From Nepenthes gracilis (Eukaryota; Streptophyta; Magnoliopsida; Caryophyllales; Nepenthaceae), in the NCBI GenBank assembly GCA_033239525.1, contig BSYO01000015.1, positions 17,049,713-17,113,712 of the forward strand: DNA of 64,000 bases, read 5' to 3'. Position numbers and translations under genes: made by a program. Shown here piece by piece: positions 24,367 to 37,300 of the stretch. The notes under the pieces are model-generated. The model saw only the letters and a program-made list of their open reading frames with translations, was not told where the DNA came from and did no database searches. Every line of letters starts with the position of its first letter. The first letter of the stretch is position 1.

Positions 24367-24389
24367 CGGCGGGAGGTGGGATTTTGAGT
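24067..24389 (+). promoter_or_regulatory. proximal promoter / 5' UTR of the MATE gene
   Basis: Only 323 bases separate the Gypsy 3' LTR from the MATE start codon. The first 200 are AT-rich. A (GA)14 microsatellite at 24339-24366 lies 24 bases before the ATG, a common place for GA repeats in plant 5' UTRs. No confident TATA box was chosen. Confidence 0.55.
24339..24366 (+). repeat. (GA)14 microsatellite in the MATE 5' UTR
   Basis: An uninterrupted GA dinucleotide run, 28 bases long, directly upstream of the MATE initiation codon. Confidence 0.97.
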
Positions 24390-27300
24390 ATGGATTCGAC
24401 GGAGGATAACCACCACCACCAAAGTGAGTTCCTCTCAAACGGAAGCCGTCGGTGCCGGAGGTTAGCTCCGCACTCGAGGACGTACTCTGCGATGCCGAGC
24501 TGCCACCCTTCCGACGTCTCCGGTCAGCGATCTGGATCGAGCTGAACATACTTTTCCGGCTGGCGGGACCGGCGGTCGTGGTTTATTTGCTAAACAACGT
24601 CGTCTCCATGTCAACTCAAATCTTCTGCGGCCACCTCGGCAACCTGGAGCTCGCCGCCGCCGCTCTGGGTAATAACGGCATCCAAATCTTTGCTTATGGC
24701 CTCATGGTACATACTGATCTGCTCTTGTTCCTCTACCTATACGTATTTCCCTTAGCTTAATTAATTAAGTCTAATTTTTTTAAAAAATTACAATTTGATG
24801 GTTGAAAAATAATTTTTCGTGCATTTAATTCATTTTTATTTTGAATTTATAAAATAAAGTTATAAAAAATATATAAATATTTTTATCTTAATGTTAAAGT
24901 ATCTAGGAATATTTTCTTATTCATATAATTTATCATGTAATATCATTTTATATATCTTTTCAAAAAGAAATATTTAGGAATATTTTTATTTATCCTTAAA
25001 TTATATTTATATGTTGTTATATTTATTAATCCATCTTATACAAATACATTAATTAAATTAATAAATAAGATATTATATTATTTTAAAAATAATTAAAAAA
25101 ATATCTGACAATACCAATTTATTTATTAAATAAGTTCCACATGGATGCCTTTTCAAAACCCGACCTTCATCTTTAATTATGATTTGGTATATAAAATGTG
25201 ATTATAGTCATTTAATTACATAGACTTACCCACAAAAAATATTAAGAAGTCCCTTGTTTACCGGATTTGGGAATCTTATTTCTCCTAATGAGAAGCAGGA
25301 TAGTACTTTTTCATCTACATCACTGAATTTTAATCTAATGGTCAAGATTTAAAAAATAAAAAATATTAAATATAGTTATATTTTTAATTTATTTTTTTAA
25401 AATATTAATATTTATTAAATATTAATTTAAATATTAAAAATATTTTTAATATACATATTATTATATAGTGTATAAATCTTAACTGTTAATTTTAAAAAAA
25501 AAAATTGATGGTGTGGATGAAAAAGCACTATCCTACTTTTCTCGAGGAGAAACAGTATCTCCCAATCACTTGTTTACCACAGTTTTATAATCATTTAATC
25601 ATATCTGAAATTTCGATGATATATAAAGTTTTTTGGTTTATTTATATGAATACATCTATGCAAAATAAAATAATTAATAAATATTATGTTATTCAATTAT
25701 TTTAAAATATAATTAAAAAATATCATTGAATGTTTTTCTATTTATATAGTAAAACTTTGCATCATTATAGCTAAGACGAGTTAATATTTTTGAGATGCAT
25801 TTATATGATTTAATATTTTGTCCATTATTTTTTATAAATTCTCTAATATAAATATAAAATAAAATATTATAACATTTAAAATATTTAAAAAATACTCAGA
25901 ACATGACTTTTTTACCATTAATGGTTGGCATGGGAAGTATAATAATTATGGACCGTATTTTCTAAAATTAAAAATATTTTTTTTATTTATATATTTTTAG
26001 TAGACTTTATGTCACATTATTTAAACACAAAATTAGCATATATAATTTATCCATCTATATCTTTGTCTACATTAATACAACTACAAAGACAAAAATATTA
26101 CTACAAATTTCACCCCCAATTTTATTTATATGTAAGATTTATTTTATTTATTTATTTATTTTTAATCTTAATAAATTAAATTTTTTTAAAATTATAAATA
26201 AATTATTAAAATAAGACAAATGTATTTTCTAAAAGAGAATATCAATTTGCAATACGCAGCTTGGCATGGGAAGTGCAGTAGAAACGCTATGCGGCCAAGC
26301 GTACGGTGCTCACAGGTACGAAATGCTAGGAGTCTATCTCCAAAGATCAACCATCCTGTTAATGGCGACTGGGATCCCGCTCACGGTGATCTACGCCTTC
26401 TCCAAGCAGATCCTCCTCCTCCTCGGCGAGTCGACCGCCATTGCCTCAGCCGCGGCGGTCTTCGTCTATGGCCTCATACCTCAGATCTTCGCCTACGCAG
26501 CCAACTTCCCCATCCAGAAGTTCCTCCAGGCACAGAGCATCGTCTTCCCGAGCGCCTACATATCGGCCGCGACACTGTGCCTCCACCTCTTGCTGACGTG
26601 GCTGGCGGTGTTCGAGCTGGGGTGGGGGCTGCTGGGGGCGGCGCTGGTGCTCAGCTTCTCGTGGTGGATCATTGTGGCCGCGCAGTTCGTCTACATCCTG
26701 CTCAGCGAGCGGTGCAGGCGTACGTGGAGGGGCCTCAGCCCGCTGGCTTTCTCCGGCCTGTGGGATTTCCTGAAGCTGTCGGTGGCCTCGGCGGTGATGC
26801 TGTGCCTGGAGACCTGGTATTATCAGATCTTGGTGCTGATCGCCGGCCTCCTGAAGAACGCCGAGATTGCTTTGGACTCTCTCTCCATTTGGTAATTACT
26901 TGGGATTAATTCCATCCGTTGAATCAAACACGGATACAACGGATAATATTTAATATATTAAAATATTATATTATATAAATATTTTTATTATTTTTTACAA
27001 AATATTTAAATATTTAAATATTAATATTATAAAAAATAATAACAAAAAATATACCATTTTTATATTTTTAAATATTTTTTAAAATTGTCGTTACATATTA
27101 ATTTAATTTGTGTGTGGTCAACGATCTCGGGATCCTACAGTACAAATTTTTCAGTACATATTTTATAAAAAAACTAAAAAAAGAAAAAAAAATTATAACA
27201 TGCCAACGTCGTGAAGTAGGAACAATATTTATTTACACATTTTTAAAATATTTTTAAATAATATAATATTTATTTATTAATTTATATATTATTATTATTA

Positions 27301-30300
27301 TTATTAAATAGGTAAAATATCATACTATTTAAAAATTTTTTAATAATATTTTTGTAACGTGACACCATGTTCCATTAATAGGCACGTACGACAATAAATC
27401 TGGGAATGAGGGATCCTGTTTCTCCTCATTTTCTGCTTCTCTTTGCTTCTTCTTTCTTAACCATTGGATTAAAATCTAATGGTTAAAATTTTAACACATT
27501 AAAAATATTATATATAATTAATTTTTATAATTTTTTTATTATAATATTAATATTTACTAAATATAAAGTTAAATATTAAAAAAAAAATTTAATAAAAATT
27601 TATATTTATATATTTTTATTTAATATTTTAAATATCTACCGTTGGATTAAAAGTAATCCAATGGTGGATACTAGAGAACTTTGTTACATTAATGAGTTTT
27701 TCTTAATAAATTAGTTTCGATTTTTTTATAGTTTCTTATTTAAAGGTTTTTAAATTACCCACAAAAATATTTTTAATAAATTATAATTTTTTTCAAAAAT
27801 TAATTTTTCAAGAATTTTCAATAATATAATCGTTAAAAATTTATAATTTTTCGTTTATATTCAACGTTTCAATAATAAATCGACAATATTTTCTTATTTA
27901 ACATTTCCTCTCTTATAATAATTTCAACTTCTTTAAAACCTTATCATTAAATATATTAAAAAATTTAGCATTGACAAACCCTATTACGTAATACTTGTGA
28001 GCCGGTCTTTAATCGTTAGATTATTTTTTACTTAACAGTTGATATTTAATTTATTAAAATAATATAATATAAAAATATTTTTTAATATATTTTAGGATAT
28101 TAATTTTAGATGAATCTAGATTATCACCTTGATCTTCCTCATTCACTTGATTTTTGGGTTTAAACCGTGTGGATTTAATCAATGTTTTTAAAAATCTAAA
28201 ATCTGCATAACACAAATAAAAATAAAAAAATCAGAGAACCGATGGAGATTATTTTTCGATAGACTCTTTGATACTCGAATCAAAAAATATTTCTCAAAAA
28301 ATGAAAAATACTTGAAGAAATGAAAAAATATACATCAAAAAAATGTTATTTTTATATTTGACCGTATCTAATTACACGAGACCATCCTCCCTTTTTCTAA
28401 CTAGGGGCTTTTCTTTTTATAATATTGGGAACGGTTCTAACCATCCATTGTCTGTGTTTTTGATCGTCCCTGAAACCATCTTGAACAAGGAAAGACGGTT
28501 TGGACTACCGGTTATAACCGATACTTATTAAAGCATAGAAGTGAGAACATGCGCTAGAACCTATTGCGGCAGGCCAAGCTTATGGGCCTTGATGCAAGAT
28601 TAGCCCACTTTATGTTGTGACTAGAGCAACCCTTCTATTAGAATTCATTTCTATTGGGCTCCTTTATTTGGGTTTGTCAAATTTCAATCATATTCATTAT
28701 TTTTATTTAATTTTTTAAATAAAATATTAAAATATTAAAATACTAATATAATAATAAATAATAATAATATATATATTATTTTTATATTTTTAAAATATAA
28801 ATTTTAATATTAATTTTTTCTGTTAGAATCTCAATTCAATGGATTAAAGGAAGCCGCTGCATGAATTGCTGAGGATTTTTTGATAATTTTTAATCTAAAA
28901 AATATCCAAAATAATTAATTTATAAATCTAATTTTTTTTCAAAAGTTTCTAATTTTAATTTCATTATTTTGCAGCATGACAATATCGGGTTGGGTGTACA
29001 TGATTGCCGTTGGATTCAACGCCGCTGCAAGGTTAGTCTACGGTTGAAAATAGATCTTTAGATATAAATCATCCATTTATTTCACAAAAATAATTCCAAT
29101 AATTAACATAAAAAAACTATATCTATAAATACATATACAATTCTCATAAGTTTTACGTGGAATTTTTTGCATGCAGTGTGAGGGTTTCAAACGAGCTTGG
29201 GGCAGGCCACCCAAAATCGGCTGCCTTCGCGGTGGTGGTGGTGACCTCAAGCTCTTTCTTGATCGCAGTCATCTTAGCCATTGCCGTATTGTTATTGCGA
29301 CATGTTATCAGCTACGCCTTCACCAGTGGCACCGAGGTGTCAGACGCAGTTGCTGAGCTATCTCCCTTCTTGGCCGTCTCCATCATCCTCAATGGCATCC
29401 AACCCGTCTTATCTGGTACATAATATTTATCTGTGCATATAACAATAACAGTATAGTAAAATCTTAAATTCTAATAAAAAATAAATTTTTAATCAAATTA
29501 TGATAATATCGCATTTTTGGTAAATTTCTCCCGATTGGATCATGATTTTTTATTGGCATTTTATAAGTTATTTATATTTTTATCTTTCTAAGTATAATTT
29601 TTAAATAATTATGTATTTAATCATTTGATTAATTATTCAAATGAAATTATTTGATAAAATTATTTGATTATTTTATATCTAACGGTCTGCATTTATTTAA
29701 AAATATAAAATATTTTTTAATATTAAAAATATTAAAATATTCATGTTATTGTATGCATTTTGTCTTCCATGAAATAATAAAATAATTATTTAAACATCAA
29801 AGTAAATTGAGAGAAGTGTTCAAGTTGAAATTGACTTACAAATACCACCTAAAAAACACAAAAAATAATAAAAAAATAAATAAAAACAAGAAAAAAAAGG
29901 GAAAAAAACAAAAATCAAAGGTGAAGTTGGCTTCAATTGGGCCAAGAGAAGCAGACAGCCAAATCTTCACTTTGTTTTCAACTTTTGTTTTTTTATTTTT
30001 GTCTTATGATATAATTTTAAAAATAAAAATATATAAATCATATAAAAAAATACATAAAATATCAAATTAATTATTCAAATTATTAAAGTGTGACAAGAAC
30101 TGAAAGCTAACGTTCTCCAATCACTCGCAAAGTGTGCTGGTTGTTGAACAAGTCTGCAAAATGTATAATAAAATATTTATCTTTTTAATTTATTTAATTT
30201 AATTTTCACATTTTTTACTTAATAAAATAGCATATTAAATATAAAATTTATTAATTTATTTAATTTAAGTTTTTTTTTAGGCATATACATTTTTTATCTA

Positions 30301-32767
30301 AATTTTTTAAAAATAATAAAATAGTGGAGATGGACGAGCTTTTATTAAATATAAAATTAATATAATAAAAAAAAGGGCTTCAAAATTTACATTTTTTTAT
30401 TATTTAGTTTTTTTTGAGAATTTAGGCATTGCTTTGTGTGTCAATAAACTACTCAAAATATCTTATGGTATAAAAATTGTACAAAATTAAAATAAATAAT
30501 AGAAATTAATTTCTTTAAATTTTTAAGTGAATAAAAAAAAATAATGAATAAAATATTATTATTATTATTATTGTTATTATTGTTGTTATTGTCATTATTC
30601 TAGGGGTGGCTGTGGGATGTGGATGGCAAGCATTTGTGGCCTACGTTAACGTGGGATGCTATTACATTATTGGTGTTCCTTTGGGCGTAGTCCTTGGCTT
30701 CAAATTTGACCTTGGTGCAAAGGTATGATATTTAAATTATTTTTATAAGAAAATTTTTAATTTATAGTCAAATTAATAAATCAAACCAATGTAATTAAAA
30801 ACACTAACAAATATGTACCAATGTTTTTCGGTGTATTAAATGGGCATTCTTAATAATATGTATAGTGAATTTAAATTTAATCTGAGAAATTTTTTTTCTA
30901 CCTCATTAGATTGCATAATCTGAATTTTATATATTACAAGTCAAAATAATAGGTCAAATGTATATGACTTACTCAGAATTTATGCTACAATACTCGAAAT
31001 AATATAATATTAGACAAATTAGAATAAAAAAATGACGTGTTTAAGTTATAGATAAAATGGTCTGTTGGAAAATATAGATTTCTTTGACTTCAGTTAATCA
31101 AGCTTCCTAGCTTGCAGTCATCGGTCTGATAATTTTAAATTTCTGATAAATTATGTATTTTAATAAAATACTATTTTGCCCTTTAAATTTTTTCATCTGA
31201 GGAATATTTTGATATAATATTTTTCTATCAGCATATCTTATTGGTAGGGTAGTCATTAGAATAACAAATTTTGACTAAATATGTCATAAATAAGACAACA
31301 TCTGATAAGACAGACTCTTAACTTTTTATTTGTATTATTAACCTATTTTGAAGACAGATTCTACTGTATTATTAACAAAAACTATCAGCTAAATATATAA
31401 AAATGATACATCTTTCTGTTCATTAATTTATTTTTATGGAGATTTTTTATATAAATACATACAAAAAATCACATCATATCAGAGTGACATAAAAAACATC
31501 CCTCAAAGTCACCAAATGAATAGAAAGCAAAACTTTAAAATATATATTAAGTTTAATTAGTTAGTGTCATTTACATTGGTCATTTGTTTTTAACAAGAAA
31601 TTGAACTATAAATATAAAATGATAATGCTCATATCTTATAAATAATATTATTTATAAACTCCACTTGTAAATTATTTATATTAAAATTATTAATTTTTAA
31701 GTGGAGAAAGGAATAAAAAGAGAGTACAAAATTAAAATAAAACAAAATTTATGCCCATTCAAAAAAAAAAAAAGGTATAAATGAGTCTATAATTAAATAT
31801 ATAAATAATATATTTTATATATTATATTACTTTGAATAATATGATTCATAACTTCAAAAATCATGATTTTTCCCCTTCTTTTATACCCCTAAATAAATAA
31901 ATAAATAAAATTTTGAGGTGGATTTTTTTTTTCCATTTTTTATTGGGATTTTATTAAATAAAAAATAAATATATTAATATATATAAATATTTGTAGGGAA
32001 TTTGGACTGGAATGATTGGAGGCACAGTTATTCAGACCCTTATCTTGATATGGACAACCTACAGGACTGACTGGAAAAATGAGGTAATATTTCTTCATTT
32101 TCATTTTTTTATTTGAAAATTAATTTTTTAACATTTAATTTAAAAAATATTATTTTTATTGGGTCATAAATATTATTTTTATAGTAATTTATAAAACATA
32201 CACCTTAATATTTTCATAATAAAAAAAAAATTCATAATCAAATTGTATTTATTAATATTTTACTAAAAAAAATTCAAAAAAAAATAAATAATATATTAAT
32301 ATTTTCATAATCAAATTGTTTTATTAAATTTTATTATTAACCTAATTAAATTTATTTATTCACTACCGTTATTTACTCAGCTTTATGAGATTATCCGATT
32401 TTTTACACCTTATTTTACTAATATGATTCTAATTATGCTGTTAAAAAATAATTAGAAATATGAGGTATTTTTCTTTTCATGATAATTTTATAAAATTATT
32501 TTAGAAATTTCCATTATTACTATTTCTAAATTTATTTAATAAATAATCTTTATGGATAAAATTATACATTTAAAATGCCATTCAAAATTATAAAATAATG
32601 ACAAAATTTCTGCATTAAAAAAAAAATATATATGCTGTATATTTGTAGATATTAATTAGTGAATATTTATATTAATTTGTTTTCAATTATAATTATTTCA
32701 GGTGGAGAAGGCCACAAATCGGTTGGATAAATGGGAAGATCAAAAAGAGCCTTTGCTTGGAGAATGA
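24390..32767 (+). CDS. MATE efflux transporter, DTX40-like (exon 1 frame problem)
   Basis: Seven exons: 24390-24706, 26260-26891, 28975-29031, 29177-29415, 30604-30722, 31997-32083 and 32702-32767, all GT-AG. Motifs follow Arabidopsis DTX40 closely: [136 protein letters not shown] and a C-terminal RLDKWED. MATE proteins have about 12 membrane helices and use a proton or sodium gradient to export metabolites or xenobiotics at plasma or vacuolar membranes; the substrate here is unknown. The exons from this ATG sum to 1,517 bases, one short of a whole number of codons: the ATG frame ([11 protein letters not shown]) and the MATE frame ([11 protein letters not shown]) differ by one base near 24441. 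With one more base the protein would be 505 residues, the family length. Exons are GC-rich, introns very AT-rich. Confidence 0.92.
25263..25568. mobile_element. MITE with 10-bp target duplication in MATE intron 1
   Basis: A 306-bp AT-rich element with about 50-bp imperfect inverted ends (left GAAGCAGGATAGTACTTTTT, right on the other strand AAAGTAGGATAGTGCTTTTT). It is flanked by identical CTTGTTTACC at 25253-25262 and 25569-25578. A 9-10 bp duplication fits a Mutator-type MITE. Confidence 0.8.
27406..27690. repeat. possible relative of the 25263 MITE in MATE intron 2
   Basis: It has GGATCCTGTTTCTCCTC near the left and inverted ACCATTGGATTA / TAATCCAATGGT subterminal blocks, as in the copies at 25263 and 11007. 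The ends and target duplication are not clear. Confidence 0.35.
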
Positions 32768-34061
32768 ATCCATCAATGTTCTTCATTTTCATGATTATGA
32801 TCGTTTATAATTCAAATAATCAAACTGTAAACTCCTTTTTATTCTAAAACAATCAAATTGGTTTAATAAAAACTAAAATCATAATTAAATTGATTTAATA
32901 ACTAAATAATTTGATTATGATTTTTAAATATTATTATATGTTTACTAAGATCATAATCTAACATATAACATTTCTAATTTAAAAATCTTTTATAACATAT
33001 CACCTATAAAATATATTAATTTATAGATTATAACTTTGAATAATAATATAAATTTTATATAACAGCAAACATTTATTTTTTTTCTGTTTTAAATAGCTTA
33101 TAAATCTCCACATATTCAATCAATCATCAATTACAATAAGATTATGATCATTTGCCACTTACACAGTGATATGCCGTAATTTTTTAATACAGAAAAATAT
33201 AGATATCAGAGTAGCTCAATAATAACATGAATTTGTTAATATATCAGATATCGTCTAATTCTATCCCAATAATGATGTTTTGTTCGGCTTATTGAGTGCA
33301 AACCAAGCCTATTTTGTTAATATACTTTGTGAAATTTGAGCATTGCCAAACAAATATCTTCACACAAGTGTTAACAAAAGAGTAAGGATTTCAACATTTC
33401 CAAAACAAAGATATGATTTGCCTCAAGAGTGAGTTCGTGGGTCAAATTCAAATTTTTTTCACAATAAAATCAAGAGGTCTTTGGTTAGTTAACCCAAATT
33501 TAACTTAACCATGAGTTATCAGATGGAGGAGCTCAACCGCTTCACTTAGCCTTCTTTCTGCGGTGTCTCTCGCCGCCGCCCCACGGTGGTTGTTCCTGCA
33601 TGGTGGTGGCAACGCATTTTAAACATAAAGCAATATGACACGGATACAAATATAACACGATGAAGGCTTGTTAATTGACATTCATAGTTTATGTATAAAT
33701 ATAACCATATAATTATATATCAATGATTTATTCATATTATTTTATTATAAATATGCATACTTCTTGTTAGATTGTATACAAAAATTCATAGGAAAAAAAC
33801 AGTATACTAATAAATTAAATATAAAAAAGTGGTGCTATAACATACATTAAATAAAAGGGGAACAAAAGTTTAGGCTATTTGTTACTATAAAATTACCTTG
33901 AAAAATTAGTATATAAGTTAATCAATATAAAAGAATAGTGCTATAAGATAATGTGAGCACAGGTTATTTTATTACTTTTAAATTACTAAAATGACTCAAA
34001 AAATTTCTTAATTTATACTCAAAATCCTATTTTTATTATAAAAATTACATAATAGCCCACC
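32768..34061. other. MATE 3' UTR and convergent intergenic DNA
   Basis: AT-rich sequence between the convergent MATE and ASPM genes. A short GC-rich patch (33550-33610) stands out but has no recognisable product. Confidence 0.6.
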
Positions 34062-34335
34062 AGGTTAAAAATATTAACATAAATATCGATTGATATTGTA
34101 AGATATCAACTCATATGTATTGGTATCAGGATGGCCCAATAACAATATTTATCAAGATATCACGATATATTACCGTATCAATAATATATCGCAATGTACA
34201 TGATATTTTGTTGATATATCAAACGATATAGCCTATTAATTTAAATTTTTTTGATATATTTGATATTGATATCTAATATTTGATATATTCAATACTAATA
34301 TGATGCAACATGCTCGATACGTATTGAACATCCAC
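34062..34335. repeat. CGATAT-rich dispersed repeat, copy 3
   Basis: The body is rich in GATATATC and GATATTG; it ends about 30 bases from the inferred ASPM stop codon. Termini are diverged. Confidence 0.5.
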
Positions 34336-34364
34336 ACGCTAGCCGAGAAGAAGTACCCCGGTTC

Positions 34365-37300
34365 TTAGCTCATAGTTTCTCGTAGCCTAAAAATGGAAAA
34401 TGGATATGGGAAAAGGAAGGCAGCATCTGACCTCTTCTCCATGCTCGTCTTTCTTGCGAGATCCTCTACAACAATATGCAAGCGCTTCAAAAGAGGCGCT
34501 AAGCTGCGGATGGCTTCAATGCCTTTCTGTATATGGCATATCTTCTTCAAAAGCTCACAAGCAATGAAGTATCCTTCCTCTTTGCTCCTGAAGAAGAAGA
34601 ATACAGTAACGCTGATTCCACAGCTAAGGATTCAACAACAAATAGTTTTTTGAGCTGCAAACTCAAACAGGAAGCAAACCTTAGCAGCTCCCAAATAATT
34701 GTTTCGACCGATCCACGGTGATCAATGAGCACGTCTGCTAAATGCGGATATCGTGCAAGGTTTCGGAGAATAGACATGGCGTGTTTTAGCACCTCTTGAT
34801 CAGGTATGCTTCGGCTTACTGATCGGATCTGCTTTAATAATATGTTGATTGCTCCGGCATCCACCAGCACCTCGCAGCATTTCTGGGAAACTCCCGTTGC
34901 CCTATCTGGTAATAAACAGACATGATAGCGTTTAAAACCGTTTTCCAAGCAGTTAGCACCCAATTGTCAACACTAGGTTACAGTCCAATTTACACAGCAT
35001 CGAGCGATATATCATCATCGGATAACCCAGATATCGATATTTCTTAATATGGTAATAAAATTGCGATATATTATCATAGCGAAAATGTATTGCAAAATTT
35101 CTAAATGATATTTTGAAATCAGCTGATTGATTTAGTGCCACTAGCATCGTGGCTGGATGTTTCCCCTAGTTCATTTTGTTATGTTTCACACTGGGACATA
35201 CCAATATGGATATTTTCATATGCACTATGATAACTACACAGTGAAGACTTTGCAAGTTTGTCTATTTTTAATATCCAAACATGGATAAAAATACCGATAT
35301 TAATACTAGATATGTCAGAGGGAGAAAAAAAACTACTTTAAAATCACAATTGATAAAGAAAAATTAACCAATATTTTAAATATTCAGTATATTGAACGAT
35401 ATTTTGAATATTTTTTTAATATATCGTTGTCATGAGAACATATCGTGATATTATCTTGATATTAGGAAGGCCCAATACTAATATATGTTGGCCGATATTT
35501 AAAATATTACCCAATATTTTCATCAATGCCAGCACCCAATTTGCTTTGGAGACAATGAATAACTAGTTATATCAAAAGAACAGCTTATATGATTAGAATT
35601 ACACATGCAGCCAACATCAATTCACGAGACACAATACTCACCTAAAATTGCACAATTGCGAAGAATGTTGCTTAGGCTTTTCATGCCCAATAATTCATTA
35701 AGAGCTGCTATGTGTCTGTTGATAATACGCATCCCATCATCCACATTTGCCGCAGACTTCTGTACCCTTAAGCGTAGTTCCATCAGCTGATCTCTCTCAT
35801 CCCTCCGTGCGAGGTAGCCTTTCCAGTATGACTGCAAAAATTTTGAAGGCCGGTCAAGGAAGGATTCGGTATATATATGTATATTAGACAAATATTTGTG
35901 AATTGAGGAAAACATAATCAGAAAAGGTCTGCAGTTGCATAATCAATTTGGGGCTGTAACACAGACCAAAAAACAAATAGTGTTTGTGCGTAGGGATGGC
36001 AGAATCATTGTATCTAAACAATGCATCTGTTTAAATTCGACATAATTTTTGCAGCTGATTGTGTGCCTAAAAGGTGCTCATGTTATAATGCCACTTTCCT
36101 TATGACATATTTACATCTTACGGATGCAAATGGATTCGTGAATCATTTCAAAAATATAATAAAACTTATGTTTGATTGCATGTTACATTAATGAAATCTA
36201 ACACGAAACTATAATAAAAACAAAATTTCTGGTATTAAAAAATTATTTTTGAGAATAAATGATGATAGTAAATCTGAATTTTGTAGAAATTCATTATATC
36301 AACATCTATGGCACACACATCTATATATTAACCAATATGACACAAGAAAAACATGTCAAAAATGGCAACAGTTAGAAGTTGTAAGGGTTGAAAAACAGTT
36401 AGAAGTTATGATGGTTGAAAAATTTGTTAATGAAACTTCCAATACCAACTTCCATAGCCACATAAGCACTACATGTGTGCCACTAATACGTTACATGTAT
36501 TACGTATCTAAATGTCAATTCAATGCAAAACTTTATAATATTTATAAAATTGAAAATCCATAACATTATGTCAATTTAGCATTTGAGCAGAAAATTATAA
36601 TTATTTTGAAGTATATCAAGCTTTCTCGCATTTCGCAGAAGTTCCACTACTTATTTCAGTGATGTGCCTTTTTTGGTTTCAGGAGCCAATTTAAAAATGC
36701 CCAACTGGTAGACGTCTGTGAATAGCTATAAAGCTTCAATTATGAAAGCCCAAATTGTTGGAATTTTTTGGTCATTCCCGTATGGAAATTGACCGACGTG
36801 AATAAGGCCGGAGTCATTATATTTAGCCAAAGTTCAATAACGGCCGAAGTTACTAATTAAGGCACGAGGACCATAAACTAACGACCGAGGACATTGTCTA
36901 AGGGACAAGTACTTTCAATAATGGATGAGAACTCTAAGTAATGGCTGAATATATCAGCTTTTGACCGAGAACATGGGATTATATCCGATGACTCTGGGCA
37001 AAAACTGAGGATTTTTGTCAACACCCGGAGACTGTAATACCTATAATATTTGCGCAAACAGCTTTTGCAGAAAGGAAGTTGACTTTCGAAACTGGTAGCT
37101 GATTGGACTGAGCTAGTCAATTTCTCATTGTAGAATGGCACTTTACAGAGTTGATGGCAGGTTACAAAGTTGGCAGCAGGCTTTGCGCACACACAACTTG
37201 CCTAATGAAAAGGTGGCCGTCCGGTTATATTTGTGTATATATATGTGCATATTGGGCATGTTGGGTTTAGTCACTCATTTATGGGTATCCCAACAAATAG

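Noticed and set aside
24279..24545. 88-codon ORF over the MATE start (MINSPRRR...)
   Set aside because: It contains the MATE ATG but leaves the conserved MATE frame after some 17 residues and then stops; it reflects the frame break, not a separate gene.
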